From the NCBI RefSeq assembly GCF_001874645.1, contig NZ_CP017886.1, positions 124,001-188,000 of the forward strand: 64,000 nucleotides of DNA, in the 5' to 3' direction. A program made the position numbers and the translations under genes. Below, piece after piece: positions 1 to 9,269 of the stretch. Under the pieces are notes generated by a model. It did not search any database. It had not been told where the DNA came from and worked only from the letters and a program-made list of their open reading frames with translations. How positions within the stretch are numbered: position 1 is the stretch's first letter; each line of letters starts with the position of its first letter. The DNA is from Pseudomonas frederiksbergensis. GTDB taxonomy: Bacteria; Pseudomonadota; Gammaproteobacteria; Pseudomonadales; Pseudomonadaceae.

Positions 1-2
1 GT

Positions 3-791
3 TGGTGCATGGGCCAGGTGGGTGCCGAACACACCGCCCGCTCGATTTCCTGGAACGGCATTGCCTCGTATGGCGCGATTGCCATAGGTGCGCCATTGGG
101 TGTGGTGATGGTCGGTCAGTTGGGGTTCGTGAGCCTTGGGATCGCGCTCTCGGTGTTGGCGCTGGTGGCACTGCTGCTGATTCGCAACAAACCCTCGGTG
201 CCGGTCATTCGCGGTGAACGATTGCCGTTTTGGGCGGTATTCGGGCGCATCGCACCCTTTGGCGCCAGCCTGAGTCTGGCCTCGATCGGCTATGGCACGC
301 TGACCACTTTTATTACCTTGTTCTATGTCAGTCGCGGCTGGACCGGTGCGGCCTGGTGCCTGACGGTTTTCGGTATCTGCTTCATCCTCGCGCGCCTGCT
401 GTTTATCTCCAGCATCAACCGCTTTGGCGGGTTCAGCTCGGCCATCGCCTGCATGAGCATCGAAACCCTGGGGCTGGGCCTGCTCTGGTTGGCGCCTTCG
501 ACGGCGGTGGCGTTGATTGGCGCCGGGCTCACCGGGTTCGGTCTGTCGCTGGTTTATCCGGCATTGGGTGTCGAGGCAATCAAGCAAGTGCCAAGCAGCA
601 GTCGTGGCGCTGGCTTGAGTGCCTATGCGGTGTTTTTCGATCTGGCACTGGCGATTGCCGGCCCGCTGATGGGCGCGGTGGCACTGAATCTGGGGTACTC
701 GTGGATTTTCTTCTGCGCAGCACTGCTGTCGATCACCGGACTGGGACTGACCCTGCTCCTGAAACGTCGCTCGGCACTCAGCCCGTCGTAA
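3..791 (+). CDS. MFS transporter, YhhS/arabinose-efflux type (5' end outside window)
   Basis: This is the C-terminal part of a 12-helix major facilitator transporter, about 262 residues, with the reading frame open to the window edge, so the true start lies upstream. About seven hydrophobic helices are visible, and the stretch ARSISWNG...YGAIAIGAPLGV near the start resembles the central region of YhhS/YfcJ-type drug or sugar efflux permeases. By family it would sit in the inner membrane and use the proton gradient; the substrate cannot be read from the sequence. The first ATG at 9 is probably internal. The next gene is convergent and ends 12 bases away. Confidence 0.8.
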   Translation, partial: WCMGQVGAEHTARSISWNGIASYGAIAIGAPLGVVMVGQLGFVSLGIALSVLALVALLLIRNKPSVPVIRGERLPFWAVFGRIAPFGASLSLASIGYGTLTTFITLFYVSRGWTGAAWCLTVFGICFILARLLFISSINRFGGFSSAIACMSIETLGLGLLWLAPSTAVALIGAGLTGFGLSLVYPALGVEAIKQVPSSSRGAGLSAYAVFFDLALAIAGPLMGAVALNLGYSWIFFCAALLSITGLGLTLLLKRRSALSPS

Positions 792-802
792 GACCCTGGC
801 GT

Positions 803-1849
803 CTACGGCAAAGTCTGGTCAGCCGTCTGCATCCCGGCCCGACTTGGCTTGGCCAACGTGTGGAAAAAGAAACGCCCGGCTTCGGATATCAGGTTGCGGT
901 GAATATCCTCACGGTCAACGCCGTCAGCATCGGTGCACAAGGCCGGCATCGCCGCGAGCTGGTCCCGGGTACATGGCGCCATGAACACGAAGTGCCCGGC
1001 CCCGGCCAGCAGTTTGAAATCCGGAGCGACGGGTAGTTGGCGAGCGAGCGCCGCGGCGTTTTTATCGAGCGCGACCAGTTTGTCGCCATCGCCGCTGTAG
1101 AGCAGCACCGGCACATGCACACCGGCCAAGGTATGGCGACCGAACTTCAGGCTCAATGGCGCCATCAGCAACAAGGCGTGAACCCGTGGGTCAGCGACTG
1201 GCCGCAAGTCATCTCGGTCGACAATCAGTTCACCGTTGGTGCTGCAGGCGTCTCCGTCGTCAGGACGTTCTTTACAGTAACGGCGTAAACGATTCAGGTC
1301 CGGCGTGGCGCCCGAAAGAATCAACGCAGTTTCGCCACCGGCCGAATACCCGATCACCCCGACCTCGTCGGGATTGACGAACGGCGACAGCATGGGGTCG
1401 GCCAGAGTGGCGGTGATGGCTTCGGAAATCTGGATCGGCCGTCCATAGAGGTTGCTTAACGTACCGAGGCGGCTGTGGTCCTTGGAGTTGTCACCGGGAT
1501 GAATCACCGCCACCACCACAAAACCTTTGCGTGCCAGCGATGTGGCAAGGTCGTGCAACGCCAATGGGGTACCGGTGTTGCCGTGGGACAGCATCAACAT
1601 CGGAAAGCGGCCGATCGCGACCCTTGCGTCTTCGGTCGCCTGGACCAGATAACCCTCGAGTTTGCTTGAATGCTCGATACCGGTCGACGGGTAAAAGGCG
1701 ATGGCCCGCATGGGCTTTAAATCCAGCGGATCGAGAAACGTCAGCTCATGGTAGCCAACGCTCCAATGAGGCGGCGGCGCAGGCGCGGCTTGCACTGGAA
1801 TCAGGCTGCTGAACAGGCAGATCAGTAACATTGCACCAAGACGCACCAT
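803..1849 (-). CDS. secreted alpha/beta hydrolase, predicted dienelactone-hydrolase/lipase type
   Basis: The protein has about 348 residues. An N-terminal signal peptide (MVRLGAMLLICLFSSLIPVQA) is followed by an alpha/beta-hydrolase fold: LSHGNTG as oxyanion-hole region, nucleophile elbow GYSAGG (G-x-S-x-G), a late Asp in LLYSGDGDKLV and His in GAGHFVF complete a plausible Ser-Asp-His triad. It resembles the COG4188 'predicted dienelactone hydrolase' group of periplasmic enzymes. ATG at 1849 is preferred over the in-frame GTG at 1861 because AAGGTGGGG lies at the right distance upstream. The substrate is unknown. It is a single gene, convergent with the MFS gene. Confidence 0.75.
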   Translation of the reverse strand: MVRLGAMLLICLFSSLIPVQAAPAPPPHWSVGYHELTFLDPLDLKPMRAIAFYPSTGIEHSSKLEGYLVQATEDARVAIGRFPMLMLSHGNTGTPLALHDLATSLARKGFVVVAVIHPGDNSKDHSRLGTLSNLYGRPIQISEAITATLADPMLSPFVNPDEVGVIGYSAGGETALILSGATPDLNRLRRYCKERPDDGDACSTNGELIVDRDDLRPVADPRVHALLLMAPLSLKFGRHTLAGVHVPVLLYSGDGDKLVALDKNAAALARQLPVAPDFKLLAGAGHFVFMAPCTRDQLAAMPALCTDADGVDREDIHRNLISEAGRFFFHTLAKPSRAGMQTADQTLP

Positions 1850-2020
1850 GGGATGCCCCACCTTGTTACCTGATTGGAATACCCGTTTTTTTCCAATCCC
1901 TTGGACTTAGAGCCTTGTGCCAGCGTTTACCGCTTTCAAGGTCTCTGCAGAACGGAGCCGATAACCCGAGACTGCATAACCTGGGCCAACACCTGAAACG
2001 CCAGCACTTTTTGATTCAGA

Positions 2021-2073
2021 AACAAAAAGACTCCGTACTTCGATCGTTTTACGACGATCGGAATGCAGAGTCT
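2021..2073 (-). terminator. Rho-independent terminator of azoR
   Basis: Read on the minus strand, an interrupted hairpin (AGACTC...CGATCG, then CGATCG...GAGTCT) is followed directly by TTTTTG. It lies about 40 bases beyond the azoR stop codon in the right orientation. Internal bulges make it weaker than a perfect stem. Confidence 0.55.
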
Positions 2074-2113
2074 AGTGGGTATTGCCTGAGTTATTTAACT
2101 CTTTACGAAAGCC

Positions 2114-2725
2114 TTACGCGGCAGCGAACAATTGCTCGCTGATGTGCGCCTGAGCGTCGCTCATGGCTTTGTTGCGAACGTCGTCACCATACGCCAGGCC
2201 ATGGGCACGGACGAACTCGATGTCGGTGATGCCCATGAAGCCCAGCATGACTTTCAGATACTCTTCGTGGCCTACGCCAGTCGCTTGACCCACGTGCATG
2301 CCGCCAGAAGTCGATACCACCACAACTTTCTTGTCACCGCACAGGCCTTCAGGGCCGGCTTCGGTGTAGCGGAAAGTCTGGCCGGCAACGGCAATGCGGT
2401 CGATCCAGGCCTTGAGCTGAGTCGGGATGGTGAAGTTGTACATCGGCGCTGCGATCACGACGGCATCGGCAGCGAGGAATTCGGTCAGGGTCGAAGCGCT
2501 CAGTTCGGCTTCGTGCTGTTGTGCAGCGTTACGCAGTTCGGCGGTGGTGCCGGCAGCGACCAGCGTTGCTGCGGAGAAGTGGCTGATGGCATCGCTGGCC
2601 AGGTCGCGGTAGGTCACCACGGCAGCAGGCTCGGCGGTTTTCCAGGCCTGGACGACACTGTGGCTCAACTGACGGGAAGCCGAGTTGTCGCCAAGGATGC
2701 TCGAATCAATGTGCAAGAGTTTCAT
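2114..2725 (-). CDS. azoR: FMN-dependent NADH-azoreductase AzoR
   Basis: A 203-residue flavodoxin-fold oxidoreductase. The N-terminus [20 protein letters not shown] is the typical AzoR start and binds the FMN phosphate; [17 protein letters not shown] and STSGGMH are the other FMN contact loops. The enzyme reduces azo compounds and quinones with NAD(P)H in the cytoplasm. The ATG at 2725 has GGAG eight bases upstream; the longer reading with 35 extra residues has no family support. It is divergent from a LysR gene 128 bases away, and azoR genes with such a partner are usually controlled by it in response to quinones or thiol stress (inference). Confidence 0.9.
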   Translation of the reverse strand: MKLLHIDSSILGDNSASRQLSHSVVQAWKTAEPAAVVTYRDLASDAISHFSAATLVAAGTTAELRNAAQQHEAELSASTLTEFLAADAVVIAAPMYNFTIPTQLKAWIDRIAVAGQTFRYTEAGPEGLCGDKKVVVVSTSGGMHVGQATGVGHEEYLKVMLGFMGITDIEFVRAHGLAYGDDVRNKAMSDAQAHISEQLFAAA

Positions 2726-2853
2726 GTGGGATCTCCAAGTGAGGATCGCCACTGGGCGATCGAGTGAGGACAATCCTACAGATGAAACCAATAGCTGATT
2801 AGCAGGCAATAATGCGATAGTTTGTCCCACTGATAGGACAGTCGAGTAGCGCC

Positions 2854-3762
2854 ATGCAAGACCTCAATGACCTTTACTACTTCGCCAAAGTGGTCGAAGC
2901 CGGCGGTTTCGCCGCTGCCGGGCGCGCGTTGGGCATTCCCAAGTCGCGGTTGTCGCGGCGTATCGCCGAACTTGAAGAGCGCCTGGGGGCCCGCCTCCTC
3001 CAGCGCACCACCCGCCAGCTCAAGCTGACCGCTGTCGGCGAGCGCTATTTGCGCCATTGTCAGGCGATGCTGCTGGAGGCCGAGATGGCTGACGAGGCCG
3101 TCGCCAGCATGTCCAGCGAGCCCCGAGGGCGGTTGCGGGTTTCCTGTCCCGTTGGACTGGCTCATGAGTTTTTGCCATCGGTCATCAGCTCGTTTCTGGA
3201 ACGTTTCCCTCACGTGCAATTGGAGATGCAGTTGCTCAACCGCCGGGTCGACCTGGTGACCGAAGGCATCGATGTCGCCTTGAGAGTGCGCGAACTGGGT
3301 GATGAAGACCCGCTGCTGGTCACCCGACGTTTGCGTCAGGCGCAAATGGTGATGATCGCCAGCCCGGCCTTTCTGCGCGCGCACCCCATCAACAGCCCGG
3401 AAGACCTGAAGCAGGTGCCGGTGCTCGGGGCTCTGGAGGCCGATCGCCTGGTGCATCTGCGCCTGCTCGATGCTCAGGGCATAAGCTGTGACCTGACGCT
3501 GGAAGCACGACTGGGAATCGATGATTTCATCGTGCGCAAAGCCTGCACGCTGGCGGGTCTTGGCTTCACCCTGTTGCCAATGATGTACTGCGAAGAGGAA
3601 CTGGAAAACGGCTCGCTGGTGCAACTATTACCCGAGTGGTCGCAGCCGGGCGGTTGGCTACTGGCCGTCTACCCTCATCGGCGCGGCTTGCTGCCGGCGG
3701 TGCGTGCCTGGATTGACCATTTGACCGAATCATTCAAAGCCTGCGGGGATCGACTGCTATGA
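2854..3762 (+). CDS. LysR-family transcriptional regulator, probable azoR regulator
   Basis: 302 residues with an N-terminal winged helix-turn-helix (residues about 1-60; [32 protein letters not shown]) and a LysR effector-binding domain (about 90-295). The length is normal for the family. It is transcribed divergently from azoR across a 128-bp intergenic region, the classic arrangement for a LysR activator of the neighbouring gene. Its 3' end overlaps the next gene by four bases (ATGA). Confidence 0.88.
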   Translation: MQDLNDLYYFAKVVEAGGFAAAGRALGIPKSRLSRRIAELEERLGARLLQRTTRQLKLTAVGERYLRHCQAMLLEAEMADEAVASMSSEPRGRLRVSCPVGLAHEFLPSVISSFLERFPHVQLEMQLLNRRVDLVTEGIDVALRVRELGDEDPLLVTRRLRQAQMVMIASPAFLRAHPINSPEDLKQVPVLGALEADRLVHLRLLDAQGISCDLTLEARLGIDDFIVRKACTLAGLGFTLLPMMYCEEELENGSLVQLLPEWSQPGGWLLAVYPHRRGLLPAVRAWIDHLTESFKACGDRLL

Positions 3763-4118
3763 AGGCTAAACCGATGAGCGAGGAAGACGTGGCGCGTTTC
3801 TGCCTGGCGTTGCCCGGCGCGCAAGAGGATTACAAATGGGGCGGCGTGCGGGTGTTTTCAGTCGCCGGAAGCAAGATGTTCGCCCTGCAAAACCTGCGGG
3901 GTGAGTCATTGGCGTTCAAGGTCGACAAAGAGCTGTTTCTGGGGCATGTCGACCGCCCGGGCATCGGGCCTGCGCCCTATCTGGCAAGGGCGCAGTGGAT
4001 CATCATGCAAACGCCCTACCCGCTTGGCGCCGATGAACTGCAAGGCTTGCTGCAACGTTCTCACCAACTGGTGGTCAGCAAGTTGCCCAGGCGCGTGCAG
4101 GTCGGGTTGTTCCTTTAG
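3759..4118 (+). CDS. MmcQ/YjbR-family protein
   Basis: 119 residues of the YjbR/MmcQ fold: SEEDVARFCLALPGAQEDYKW, then VRVFSVAGSKMFAL and a C-terminal PLGADELQGLLQRSHQLV helix. Family members are small cyclic proteins resembling a DNA-binding domain, but their biochemical role is not established. The start ATG overlaps the TGA of the upstream LysR gene, so the two are probably translated together. It is convergent with the DUF1294 gene. Confidence 0.8.
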   Translation: MKAKPMSEEDVARFCLALPGAQEDYKWGGVRVFSVAGSKMFALQNLRGESLAFKVDKELFLGHVDRPGIGPAPYLARAQWIIMQTPYPLGADELQGLLQRSHQLVVSKLPRRVQVGLFL

Positions 4119-4127
4119 GGTCTGAGC

Positions 4128-4532
4128 CTAGAACAGGCTGAAGAGGCCGGCGCCCAGAAACAACTGGTCGATCCAGAACGCCTGATGCAGCAGCACAATG
4201 ATCCAGAACACCAACTGATAGGACACTTTGCGGGTTTTGTGCCGAAACACTTGCTGGGCAAGCAAGGCGCCCGGCCAGCCACCGGCCAGTTCGATTGCGT
4301 GCAGCACGTTCTCCGGTGTACGCCAGCTGTCTGCCTGGGCCTTGCGCTTGTCACTCCAGTACAGGAAGAACGCCAGCAGGCTGACAATGGCGTAGGCCGC
4401 GAGCGGAATCAGCGAAATCCCGCGCCAGCCCAGAAGCATCGAACCAAAAGCCGGCAAGGCGCACAGGGCCAGGAAAACCAGGCCTTTGAGGCGCAGGTTT
4501 TGGATCCCGCGCCCATTGCGTGGCTCGATCAC
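4128..4532 (-). CDS. DUF1294 membrane protein, translationally coupled to uppP
   Basis: A small integral membrane protein of about 134 residues. Hydrophobic helices lie near [39 protein letters not shown] and [19 protein letters not shown]; the conserved block [43 protein letters not shown] is diagnostic of DUF1294. Many family members carry an N-terminal cold-shock domain, which is absent here. I chose the GTG at 4532 because its GTG overlaps the uppP TGA as GTGA; an in-frame ATG at 4559 lies inside uppP. The function is unknown. Confidence 0.72.
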   Translation of the reverse strand: MIEPRNGRGIQNLRLKGLVFLALCALPAFGSMLLGWRGISLIPLAAYAIVSLLAFFLYWSDKRKAQADSWRTPENVLHAIELAGGWPGALLAQQVFRHKTRKVSYQLVFWIIVLLHQAFWIDQLFLGAGLFSLF

Positions 4533-5359
4533 GATGTGGCAGCCGCCCAGTCGACCCAACCGAACTGCCAGGTCGCCAGAATCAACAAGCCGAACGCGAT
4601 CCGGTACCAGGCAAACGCAGCATAGCTGTGACTGGCAATGAACTTGAGCAAGCCCTTGACCGCGATCATCGCAAAAATAAACGCAGTGACGAAGCCGATG
4701 GCGAATACCGGGAGGTCAGCGGCTTGGAACAGGTCGCGATACTTGTAGCCGGAGTACACCGCGGCACCGACCATGGTTGGCATGGCCAGGAAGAACGAAA
4801 ACTCGGTGGCGGTTTTACGCGACAGGCCAAACAACAAGCCGCCAATGATCGTCGAACCAGAACGCGAAGTGCCGGGAATCATTGCCAGACACTGGGCAAA
4901 ACCGACCTTCAGGGCGTCTTTCCAGGTGATCTCGTCGACGGTTTCGGCGTGCACGGTATGCTCGCGACGCTCAGCCCACAACATGATGATCCCGCCCACC
5001 ACCAGCGCCGTCGCCACGGTGATCGGGTTGAACAGGTATTTATGGATCACATTGGCGAAGATTACACCCAGCACCACCGCTGGCATGAAAGCGATCAACA
5101 GGTTAACGGTAAACCGTTGAGCGTTACGCTGCGTAGGCAACCCGGTCACCACGTCGAGTATCTTGCCGCGAAATTCCCAGACCACGGCCAGAATCGCGCC
5201 GAGCTGAATGATGATGTTGAACGCCATCGCGCGCTCGCCACCGAAGTTGAGCAAATCCGCGACGATAATCTGGTGCCCGGTACTGGAAATGGGTAAAAAC
5301 TCTGTCAGTCCCTCTACAACGCCAAGAATCAAAGCCTGAACGGCGGTCCAAAAATCCAT
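4529..5359 (-). CDS. uppP: undecaprenyl-diphosphatase UppP (BacA)
   Basis: A 276-residue polytopic membrane enzyme that dephosphorylates undecaprenyl pyrophosphate to recycle the lipid carrier of peptidoglycan and O-antigen synthesis; it confers bacitracin tolerance when overexpressed. Both family motifs are visible: [14 protein letters not shown] at residues 16-29 (the Glu-rich motif) and [14 protein letters not shown] with the catalytic Ser/Arg region. The ATG at 5359 begins [13 protein letters not shown], the usual start; earlier in-frame codons add an unlikely prefix. It is followed by the DUF1294 gene with a four-base overlap. Confidence 0.93.
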   Translation of the reverse strand: MDFWTAVQALILGVVEGLTEFLPISSTGHQIIVADLLNFGGERAMAFNIIIQLGAILAVVWEFRGKILDVVTGLPTQRNAQRFTVNLLIAFMPAVVLGVIFANVIHKYLFNPITVATALVVGGIIMLWAERREHTVHAETVDEITWKDALKVGFAQCLAMIPGTSRSGSTIIGGLLFGLSRKTATEFSFFLAMPTMVGAAVYSGYKYRDLFQAADLPVFAIGFVTAFIFAMIAVKGLLKFIASHSYAAFAWYRIAFGLLILATWQFGWVDWAAATS

Positions 5360-5471
5360 TAATCCCCCAATGAAACGATGCCTCCAAGGCATGCCTCGTC
5401 AATAAAATTCAAGCGTCCACTGCGATCAGCGTCACCCAATGACAACATGCACGATCCCCATGCGAAGCCTT

Positions 5472-5500
5472 AAAAACCCGCTGAAAAGTCAGCGCGTTTT
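5472..5500. terminator. orphan terminator-like hairpin upstream of uppP
   Basis: CGCTGA-AAAG-TCAGCG (5479-5494) is flanked by A-rich sequence on the left and T-rich sequence on the right, so either strand could terminate; on the minus strand the stem is followed by GGTTTTT. No gene ends next to it on either strand. It could close a short unannotated RNA or attenuate uppP transcription. Confidence 0.4.
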
Positions 5501-5658
5501 CAGGTTTTTGCTGATGCGGCCGAAATCCTATCAGACATACCTGAATCACGCTGCGTCGTAATTGGACTTGAGTAGGATTGGCCCAGCGGCGAAAGCGTGC
5601 CTCAATGCTGGCGGTCGTTTATGACAAGAACAAGAACAGAACCCGGAGTAACACGGTT

Positions 5659-7293
5659 ATGAATAGCTTGCGCAGTGTGTCGATCAGCCGTCGTTTGTGG
5701 CTCATCTTGATTGTGGCTGTGCTGATGCTGTTGACGTTGGGTGTGCTGATGCTCAAGCAGATCCACGATGATCTCTATCAAGCCAAAGCACAGAAAACCC
5801 AACATGTGGTGCAGACTGCCAGCGGCATTCTGGCCTACTACCACGACCTGGAAACCGCCGGCACCCTGACCCGCGAAGCGGCGCAGAAACAGGCATTGAG
5901 CGTGGTACGCGGATTGCGCTACGACCAGAACGACTACTTCTGGATCAACGACCTGACGCCCATGATGGTCATGCACCCGACCAATCAGAAACTCGAAGGC
6001 CAGAACCTTTCCGCAATCAAGGATCCGGACGGTTTCGCGCTGTTCAATGAGATGGTGGTCATCGCCAAGGCCAAAGGTGCCGGCATGGTCGACTATCGCT
6101 GGCCGAAACCCGGCGCCAGCACGCCGGTCCAGAAGACCTCCTACGTGAAACTCTTCGAACCCTGGGGCTGGGTCATTGGTTCGGGTGTGTACATCGATGA
6201 CATGCAGGCCGAATTCTACGCACAGGTGTGGCAGACATCGTTTGTCGGGCTCGCCATCGCCGTGCTGATGGCGCTGCTGGTGATCCTGATTGCGCGCAGT
6301 ATCGTGCGTCCACTCCAGGAAACCGTGAACGCCATGGCCAACATCGCCAGCGGTGAAAGCGATCTGACCCGCAGTCTCGATACCCACGGGCAGGATGAAG
6401 TGACCGAATTGGCGCGGCACTTCAACGCCTTCACCACAAAATTGCGTCAGGTCATCAGCCAGCTACAACTGTCCGCCAGTGCCTTGGGGCAGTCATCCAG
6501 CGACATGGGCAACGATGCAGCTCAAGCCCAGGCACGCAGCCAGCAACAGTCACAACAAATGGAACTGGTGGCGACCGCAATCAACGAAGTGACCTATGGC
6601 GTGCAGGATGTCGCCAAGAATGCCGAACAGGCCGCCAGTGAAATGCGCGATGCCGAGGCTCAGGCACAACAAGGGCAGGTGAACATCGATGGGAGCTTGC
6701 AGCAGATCGATCAGTTGTCGAACACCATCGATCAGGCCGTAGAGGTTATCCGCACCCTGGCCTCTGAAAGCACACAGATCGGCAGCGTGCTCGAAGTGAT
6801 TCGCTCGATCGCCGAACAGACCAATCTGCTGGCGCTCAATGCGGCCATCGAAGCGGCCCGCGCCGGTGAGCAAGGACGGGGGTTTGCGGTGGTGGCGGAT
6901 GAAGTCCGGCTGCTGGCACAGCGCACGCAAAAGTCCACGGCTGAAATCCAGTCAATGATCGAGCGCTTGCAGAGCCATTCCGAGGCGGCAGTCAAAGTGA
7001 TCGGCGACAGCAGTCGTGCCTCGCAGCTGACCATTGAACAGGCCGGGTTGGCCGGTGCCAGCCTGAACGCGATCGGCCAGGCCCTGCGCAACCTCAACGG
7101 CCTGAACGCATCGATTGCCAGTGCCACCCTGCAGCAGGCGCATGTGGTCGAGGACATCAACCAGAACGTCACCCAGGCCGCGGGCTTGTCCTACAGCACC
7201 GCCTTGGCCGCTGAACAATCGAGCGTTGCAAGCGTGCATTTGAAAGAACTCAGTGAGCAGTTGAATGGCCTGTTGCGTCAGTTCAAAGTCTGA
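5659..7293 (+). CDS. methyl-accepting chemotaxis protein with single Cache sensor
   Basis: About 544 residues. Order: TM1 (residues about 14-34), periplasmic single-Cache ligand domain (about 35-185; contains [15 protein letters not shown] and [14 protein letters not shown], typical of Cache_2), TM2 (about 190-212), HAMP, then the cytoplasmic signalling domain with the conserved hairpin tip [20 protein letters not shown]. It transmits ligand occupancy to CheA. Members of this sensor family often bind short organic acids; the ligand here is not predictable. ATG 5659 is chosen because GGAG lies 11 bases upstream and it places TM1 at the N-terminus. A pentapeptide CheR tether is not obvious at the C-terminus. 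Confidence 0.88.
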   Translation: MNSLRSVSISRRLWLILIVAVLMLLTLGVLMLKQIHDDLYQAKAQKTQHVVQTASGILAYYHDLETAGTLTREAAQKQALSVVRGLRYDQNDYFWINDLTPMMVMHPTNQKLEGQNLSAIKDPDGFALFNEMVVIAKAKGAGMVDYRWPKPGASTPVQKTSYVKLFEPWGWVIGSGVYIDDMQAEFYAQVWQTSFVGLAIAVLMALLVILIARSIVRPLQETVNAMANIASGESDLTRSLDTHGQDEVTELARHFNAFTTKLRQVISQLQLSASALGQSSSDMGNDAAQAQARSQQQSQQMELVATAINEVTYGVQDVAKNAEQAASEMRDAEAQAQQGQVNIDGSLQQIDQLSNTIDQAVEVIRTLASESTQIGSVLEVIRSIAEQTNLLALNAAIEAARAGEQGRGFAVVADEVRLLAQRTQKSTAEIQSMIERLQSHSEAAVKVIGDSSRASQLTIEQAGLAGASLNAIGQALRNLNGLNASIASATLQQAHVVEDINQNVTQAAGLSYSTALAAEQSSVASVHLKELSEQLNGLLRQFKV

Positions 7294-7302
7294 TCAATCG
7301 GT

Positions 7303-7380
7303 CCGTAGGAGCTGGCGTAGCCTGCGATCTTTACGATCAAAAGATCGTCCGAACGCGACCCGAGCCTCCGGCAGCTCCGG
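7303..7380. repeat. REP pair (REPIN) between chemoreceptor and pnuC
   Basis: Two inverted REP half-elements: GTAGGAGCTGGCG...GCGATCTTTA at the left and AAGATCG...GGCAGCTCC at the right. The right half is the variant with TCCGAACGCG instead of CAGGCTGCG. It follows the chemoreceptor stop codon and may form a cruciform or a transcript 3' stem. Confidence 0.8.
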
Positions 7381-7419
7381 TACACTCTTCGCCCTTTTCA
7401 ACTTCACCAAGGATCCTTC

Positions 7420-7983
7420 ATGTCCGGGCTTGAACTGTTTGCCGCCGCACTCGGCGTTATTGCCGTCTGGTTGACGGTCAAACAGAACCCCTGGTGCTGG
7501 CCGATCGGCCTGGTCATGGTGCTGCTTTATAGCTGGATCTTCTTCGAGGTGAAGCTGTATTCGGACATGCTGTTGCAGGTGATCTACGCCGGCTTGCAGC
7601 TCTACGGCTGGTGGCAGTGGACCCGCGCCGGTGAAGCGCATGATGGCCGGCAAGTCACGCAACTGGACGGTCGCTCGATGTGGGTGGGGTTGGCTGGCGG
7701 CGCCCTCGGCAGTCTGCTGCTGGGCGCGGCCATGGCCCATTGGACCGATGCCGCTCAGCCCTGGCTGGACGCGGCATTGACCGGCTTCAGCCTGGTGGCG
7801 CAACTGTGGATGGCGCAAAAACGCCTGCAATGCTGGCCACTGTGGATTGCCGTCGATGTGATTTTCGTCGGGTTGTTTATCTACAAGGGCTTGTACCTGA
7901 CCGCCGCGCTCTATGGCCTGTTTACGTTGATCGCCGTGCAAGGCTGGCGGGAATGGCGCGCTGATCCGGCGTTGCGCGCATGA
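7420..7983 (+). CDS. pnuC: PnuC-family nicotinamide riboside transporter
   Basis: A 187-residue membrane protein with six to seven hydrophobic helices. LQLYGWWQWTRAGEA and the N-terminal WLTVKQNPWCWPIGLVMVLLYSWIFF match PnuC proteins, which let nicotinamide riboside or related vitamins diffuse in, driven by phosphorylation inside. The next gene overlaps by four bases and encodes a NadR-like kinase, which would supply that trapping step and supports nicotinamide riboside as substrate. Some PnuC relatives (PnuT, PnuX) carry thiamine or riboflavin, but no such context is seen here. Confidence 0.88.
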   Translation: MSGLELFAAALGVIAVWLTVKQNPWCWPIGLVMVLLYSWIFFEVKLYSDMLLQVIYAGLQLYGWWQWTRAGEAHDGRQVTQLDGRSMWVGLAGGALGSLLLGAAMAHWTDAAQPWLDAALTGFSLVAQLWMAQKRLQCWPLWIAVDVIFVGLFIYKGLYLTAALYGLFTLIAVQGWREWRADPALRA

Positions 7984-8504
7984 AAGTGTTGGTCTTGAGC
8001 GGTCCGGAGTCCAGCGGCAAGAGTTGGCTGGCGGCTGAGCTGCAAGCCCGTTTCGGCGGGTTGCTGGTGGGCGAATATGTGCGGCGCTTTATCGAAAAGG
8101 AGGCCCGCGAAACTTGCTACGAGGATATTTCGGCGATTGCACTGGGTCAGCTACAGTGGGAGGACGGGGCTCGCGCCAGACAACCGTCACTGTTGATCCT
8201 CGACACGCATCTGCTGAGCAACATGCTCTGGAGCCATGCGCTATTCGGTGACTGCCCGACCTGGATCGAAGAAGCCTTGCTGGCGCGGCACTACCATCTG
8301 CACCTGCTGCTCAGCCCGGAGGCGGTCGTCTGGACTGACGACGGGCAACGCTGTCAGCCGGATCTTGCCGATCGCCAGGCATTTTTCCAGGCCAGTCGCG
8401 ATTGGCTGGACCGGCACCAGCAGACTTACCAGGTGCTGCGTGGCAACTGGGCACAGCGCCGGCGCGATGCATTCGAGGCGGTTAATCGGCTGCTGGGCGC
8501 CTGA
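7980..8504 (+). CDS. NadR-like P-loop kinase (probable nicotinamide ribose kinase)
   Basis: 174 residues beginning with a Walker A loop, VLSGPESSGKSWLA (residues about 4-17), then GEYVRRFIEK and LLILDTHLLSNMLW as the Walker B-like segment. This matches the C-terminal ribosylnicotinamide kinase domain of NadR; the adenylyltransferase and repressor domains are absent. It would phosphorylate imported nicotinamide riboside to NMN for NAD salvage. Its start overlaps the pnuC stop codon (ATGA), so the pair is one translational unit. Confidence 0.82.
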   Translation: MKVLVLSGPESSGKSWLAAELQARFGGLLVGEYVRRFIEKEARETCYEDISAIALGQLQWEDGARARQPSLLILDTHLLSNMLWSHALFGDCPTWIEEALLARHYHLHLLLSPEAVVWTDDGQRCQPDLADRQAFFQASRDWLDRHQQTYQVLRGNWAQRRRDAFEAVNRLLGA

Positions 8505-8611
8505 CTTCAGCACGCCCCGCCCGGAAAAATGTCCATTCCTGAAACACCCTCCCCCCCACAAACCCGCCAAATGAAGCGACTCAAGCCTCGCCTGAGAAAA
8601 GTGTTAATCAA

Positions 8612-8690
8612 CTGAAACAGTCGGTCCACACACTCCATGATGAGCAATAGCGGACAGATAAACGGCGCAATGCCCGGCCATCTGTTTCAG
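8612..8690 (+). promoter_or_regulatory. inverted CTGAAACAG / CTGTTTCAG pair, candidate enhancer sites
   Basis: CTGAAACAG at 8612-8620 and its exact reverse complement CTGTTTCAG at 8682-8690 lie about 150 and 80 bases upstream of the sigma-54 promoter, the usual distance for an enhancer-binding protein. A related GGAAACAG occurs just upstream of the sigma-54 regulator gene near 15463. Assignment to that regulator is inference. Confidence 0.4.
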
Positions 8691-8763
8691 CGTCGTTACA
8701 ACATTTTTTTGACCCCTGCCACCAACAATCACAACCCACTGTTTTAACTATAAAAATCAAAAG

Positions 8764-8779
8764 CGGCACACCTTCTGCT
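8764..8779 (+). promoter_or_regulatory. sigma-54 (-24/-12) promoter of the fap-type operon
   Basis: CGGCACACCTTCTGCT matches the RpoN consensus TGGCACrNNNNTTGCW, with GG at 8765-8766 and GC at 8777-8778 at the obligatory spacing. It lies 55 bases upstream of the first gene's GTG start. A sigma-54-dependent activator is encoded at the far end of the locus, which fits. Confidence 0.7.
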
Positions 8780-8833
8780 CGGTTCCTCGCAACGCTGATA
8801 CAGGCCAGCGCACTTTAAGAAGGAATTGCCGTC

Positions 8834-9268
8834 GTGGGGAATATCGATAAAGGCATTTTTCGCCTCCTGCTGATTGGATGTGCATTGGGTTCGAGTATCA
8901 GTCTGCCTGTCCAGGCCGCCGATGGGATCATCATTCTGCAGCGGACGGTCCAACCGCGTATTGCGACTCACCGGCCCATGGTTCCCGACCCTAACCCCCT
9001 GACCGTCAATGCCAACCCGTCCAAGCAAGTCGTCGGTGCAACGAACGAATTGACGGACGGAGACATTGCCGGCATCAGCAGCGGTGCAAGCATCGCCGGA
9101 ATAGTCGTTCGAGGCACCGGTACGCTGAGCAACACCAGCGATCAGTCACAGCTGCCCGGCTTGTCCGCTGGACATTCCGCAGGCTCCGGCAACAGTGTTG
9201 CCAATAGGATCAACGGCAGCATCCAGCAAGGCCTTGGCAGTCTGAAATTGTTATCGGGGGGACAATGA
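8834..9268 (+). CDS. fapA: FapA-like exported protein, first gene of fap-type amyloid operon
   Basis: 144 residues with a signal peptide (FRLLLIGCALGSSISLPVQAA) and a short mature protein rich in Gly, Ser, Asn and Gln; the segment SAGSGNSVANRINGSIQQGLGS resembles a single degenerate amyloid-type repeat. It begins with GTG, with AAGGA upstream. Its position directly before a FapB-like and a FapC-like gene suggests FapA, the periplasmic protein thought to keep fibre subunits unfolded or affect fibre composition. The family match is by position and composition rather than strong motif, so the name is tentative. Confidence 0.6.
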   Translation: MGNIDKGIFRLLLIGCALGSSISLPVQAADGIIILQRTVQPRIATHRPMVPDPNPLTVNANPSKQVVGATNELTDGDIAGISSGASIAGIVVRGTGTLSNTSDQSQLPGLSAGHSAGSGNSVANRINGSIQQGLGSLKLLSGGQ

Positions 9269-9269
9269 A

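Noticed and set aside
5605..5658. Longer chemoreceptor start ([12 protein letters not shown])
   Set aside because: It would add a basic leader before TM1 without a good ribosome site; ATG 5659 fits the family better.
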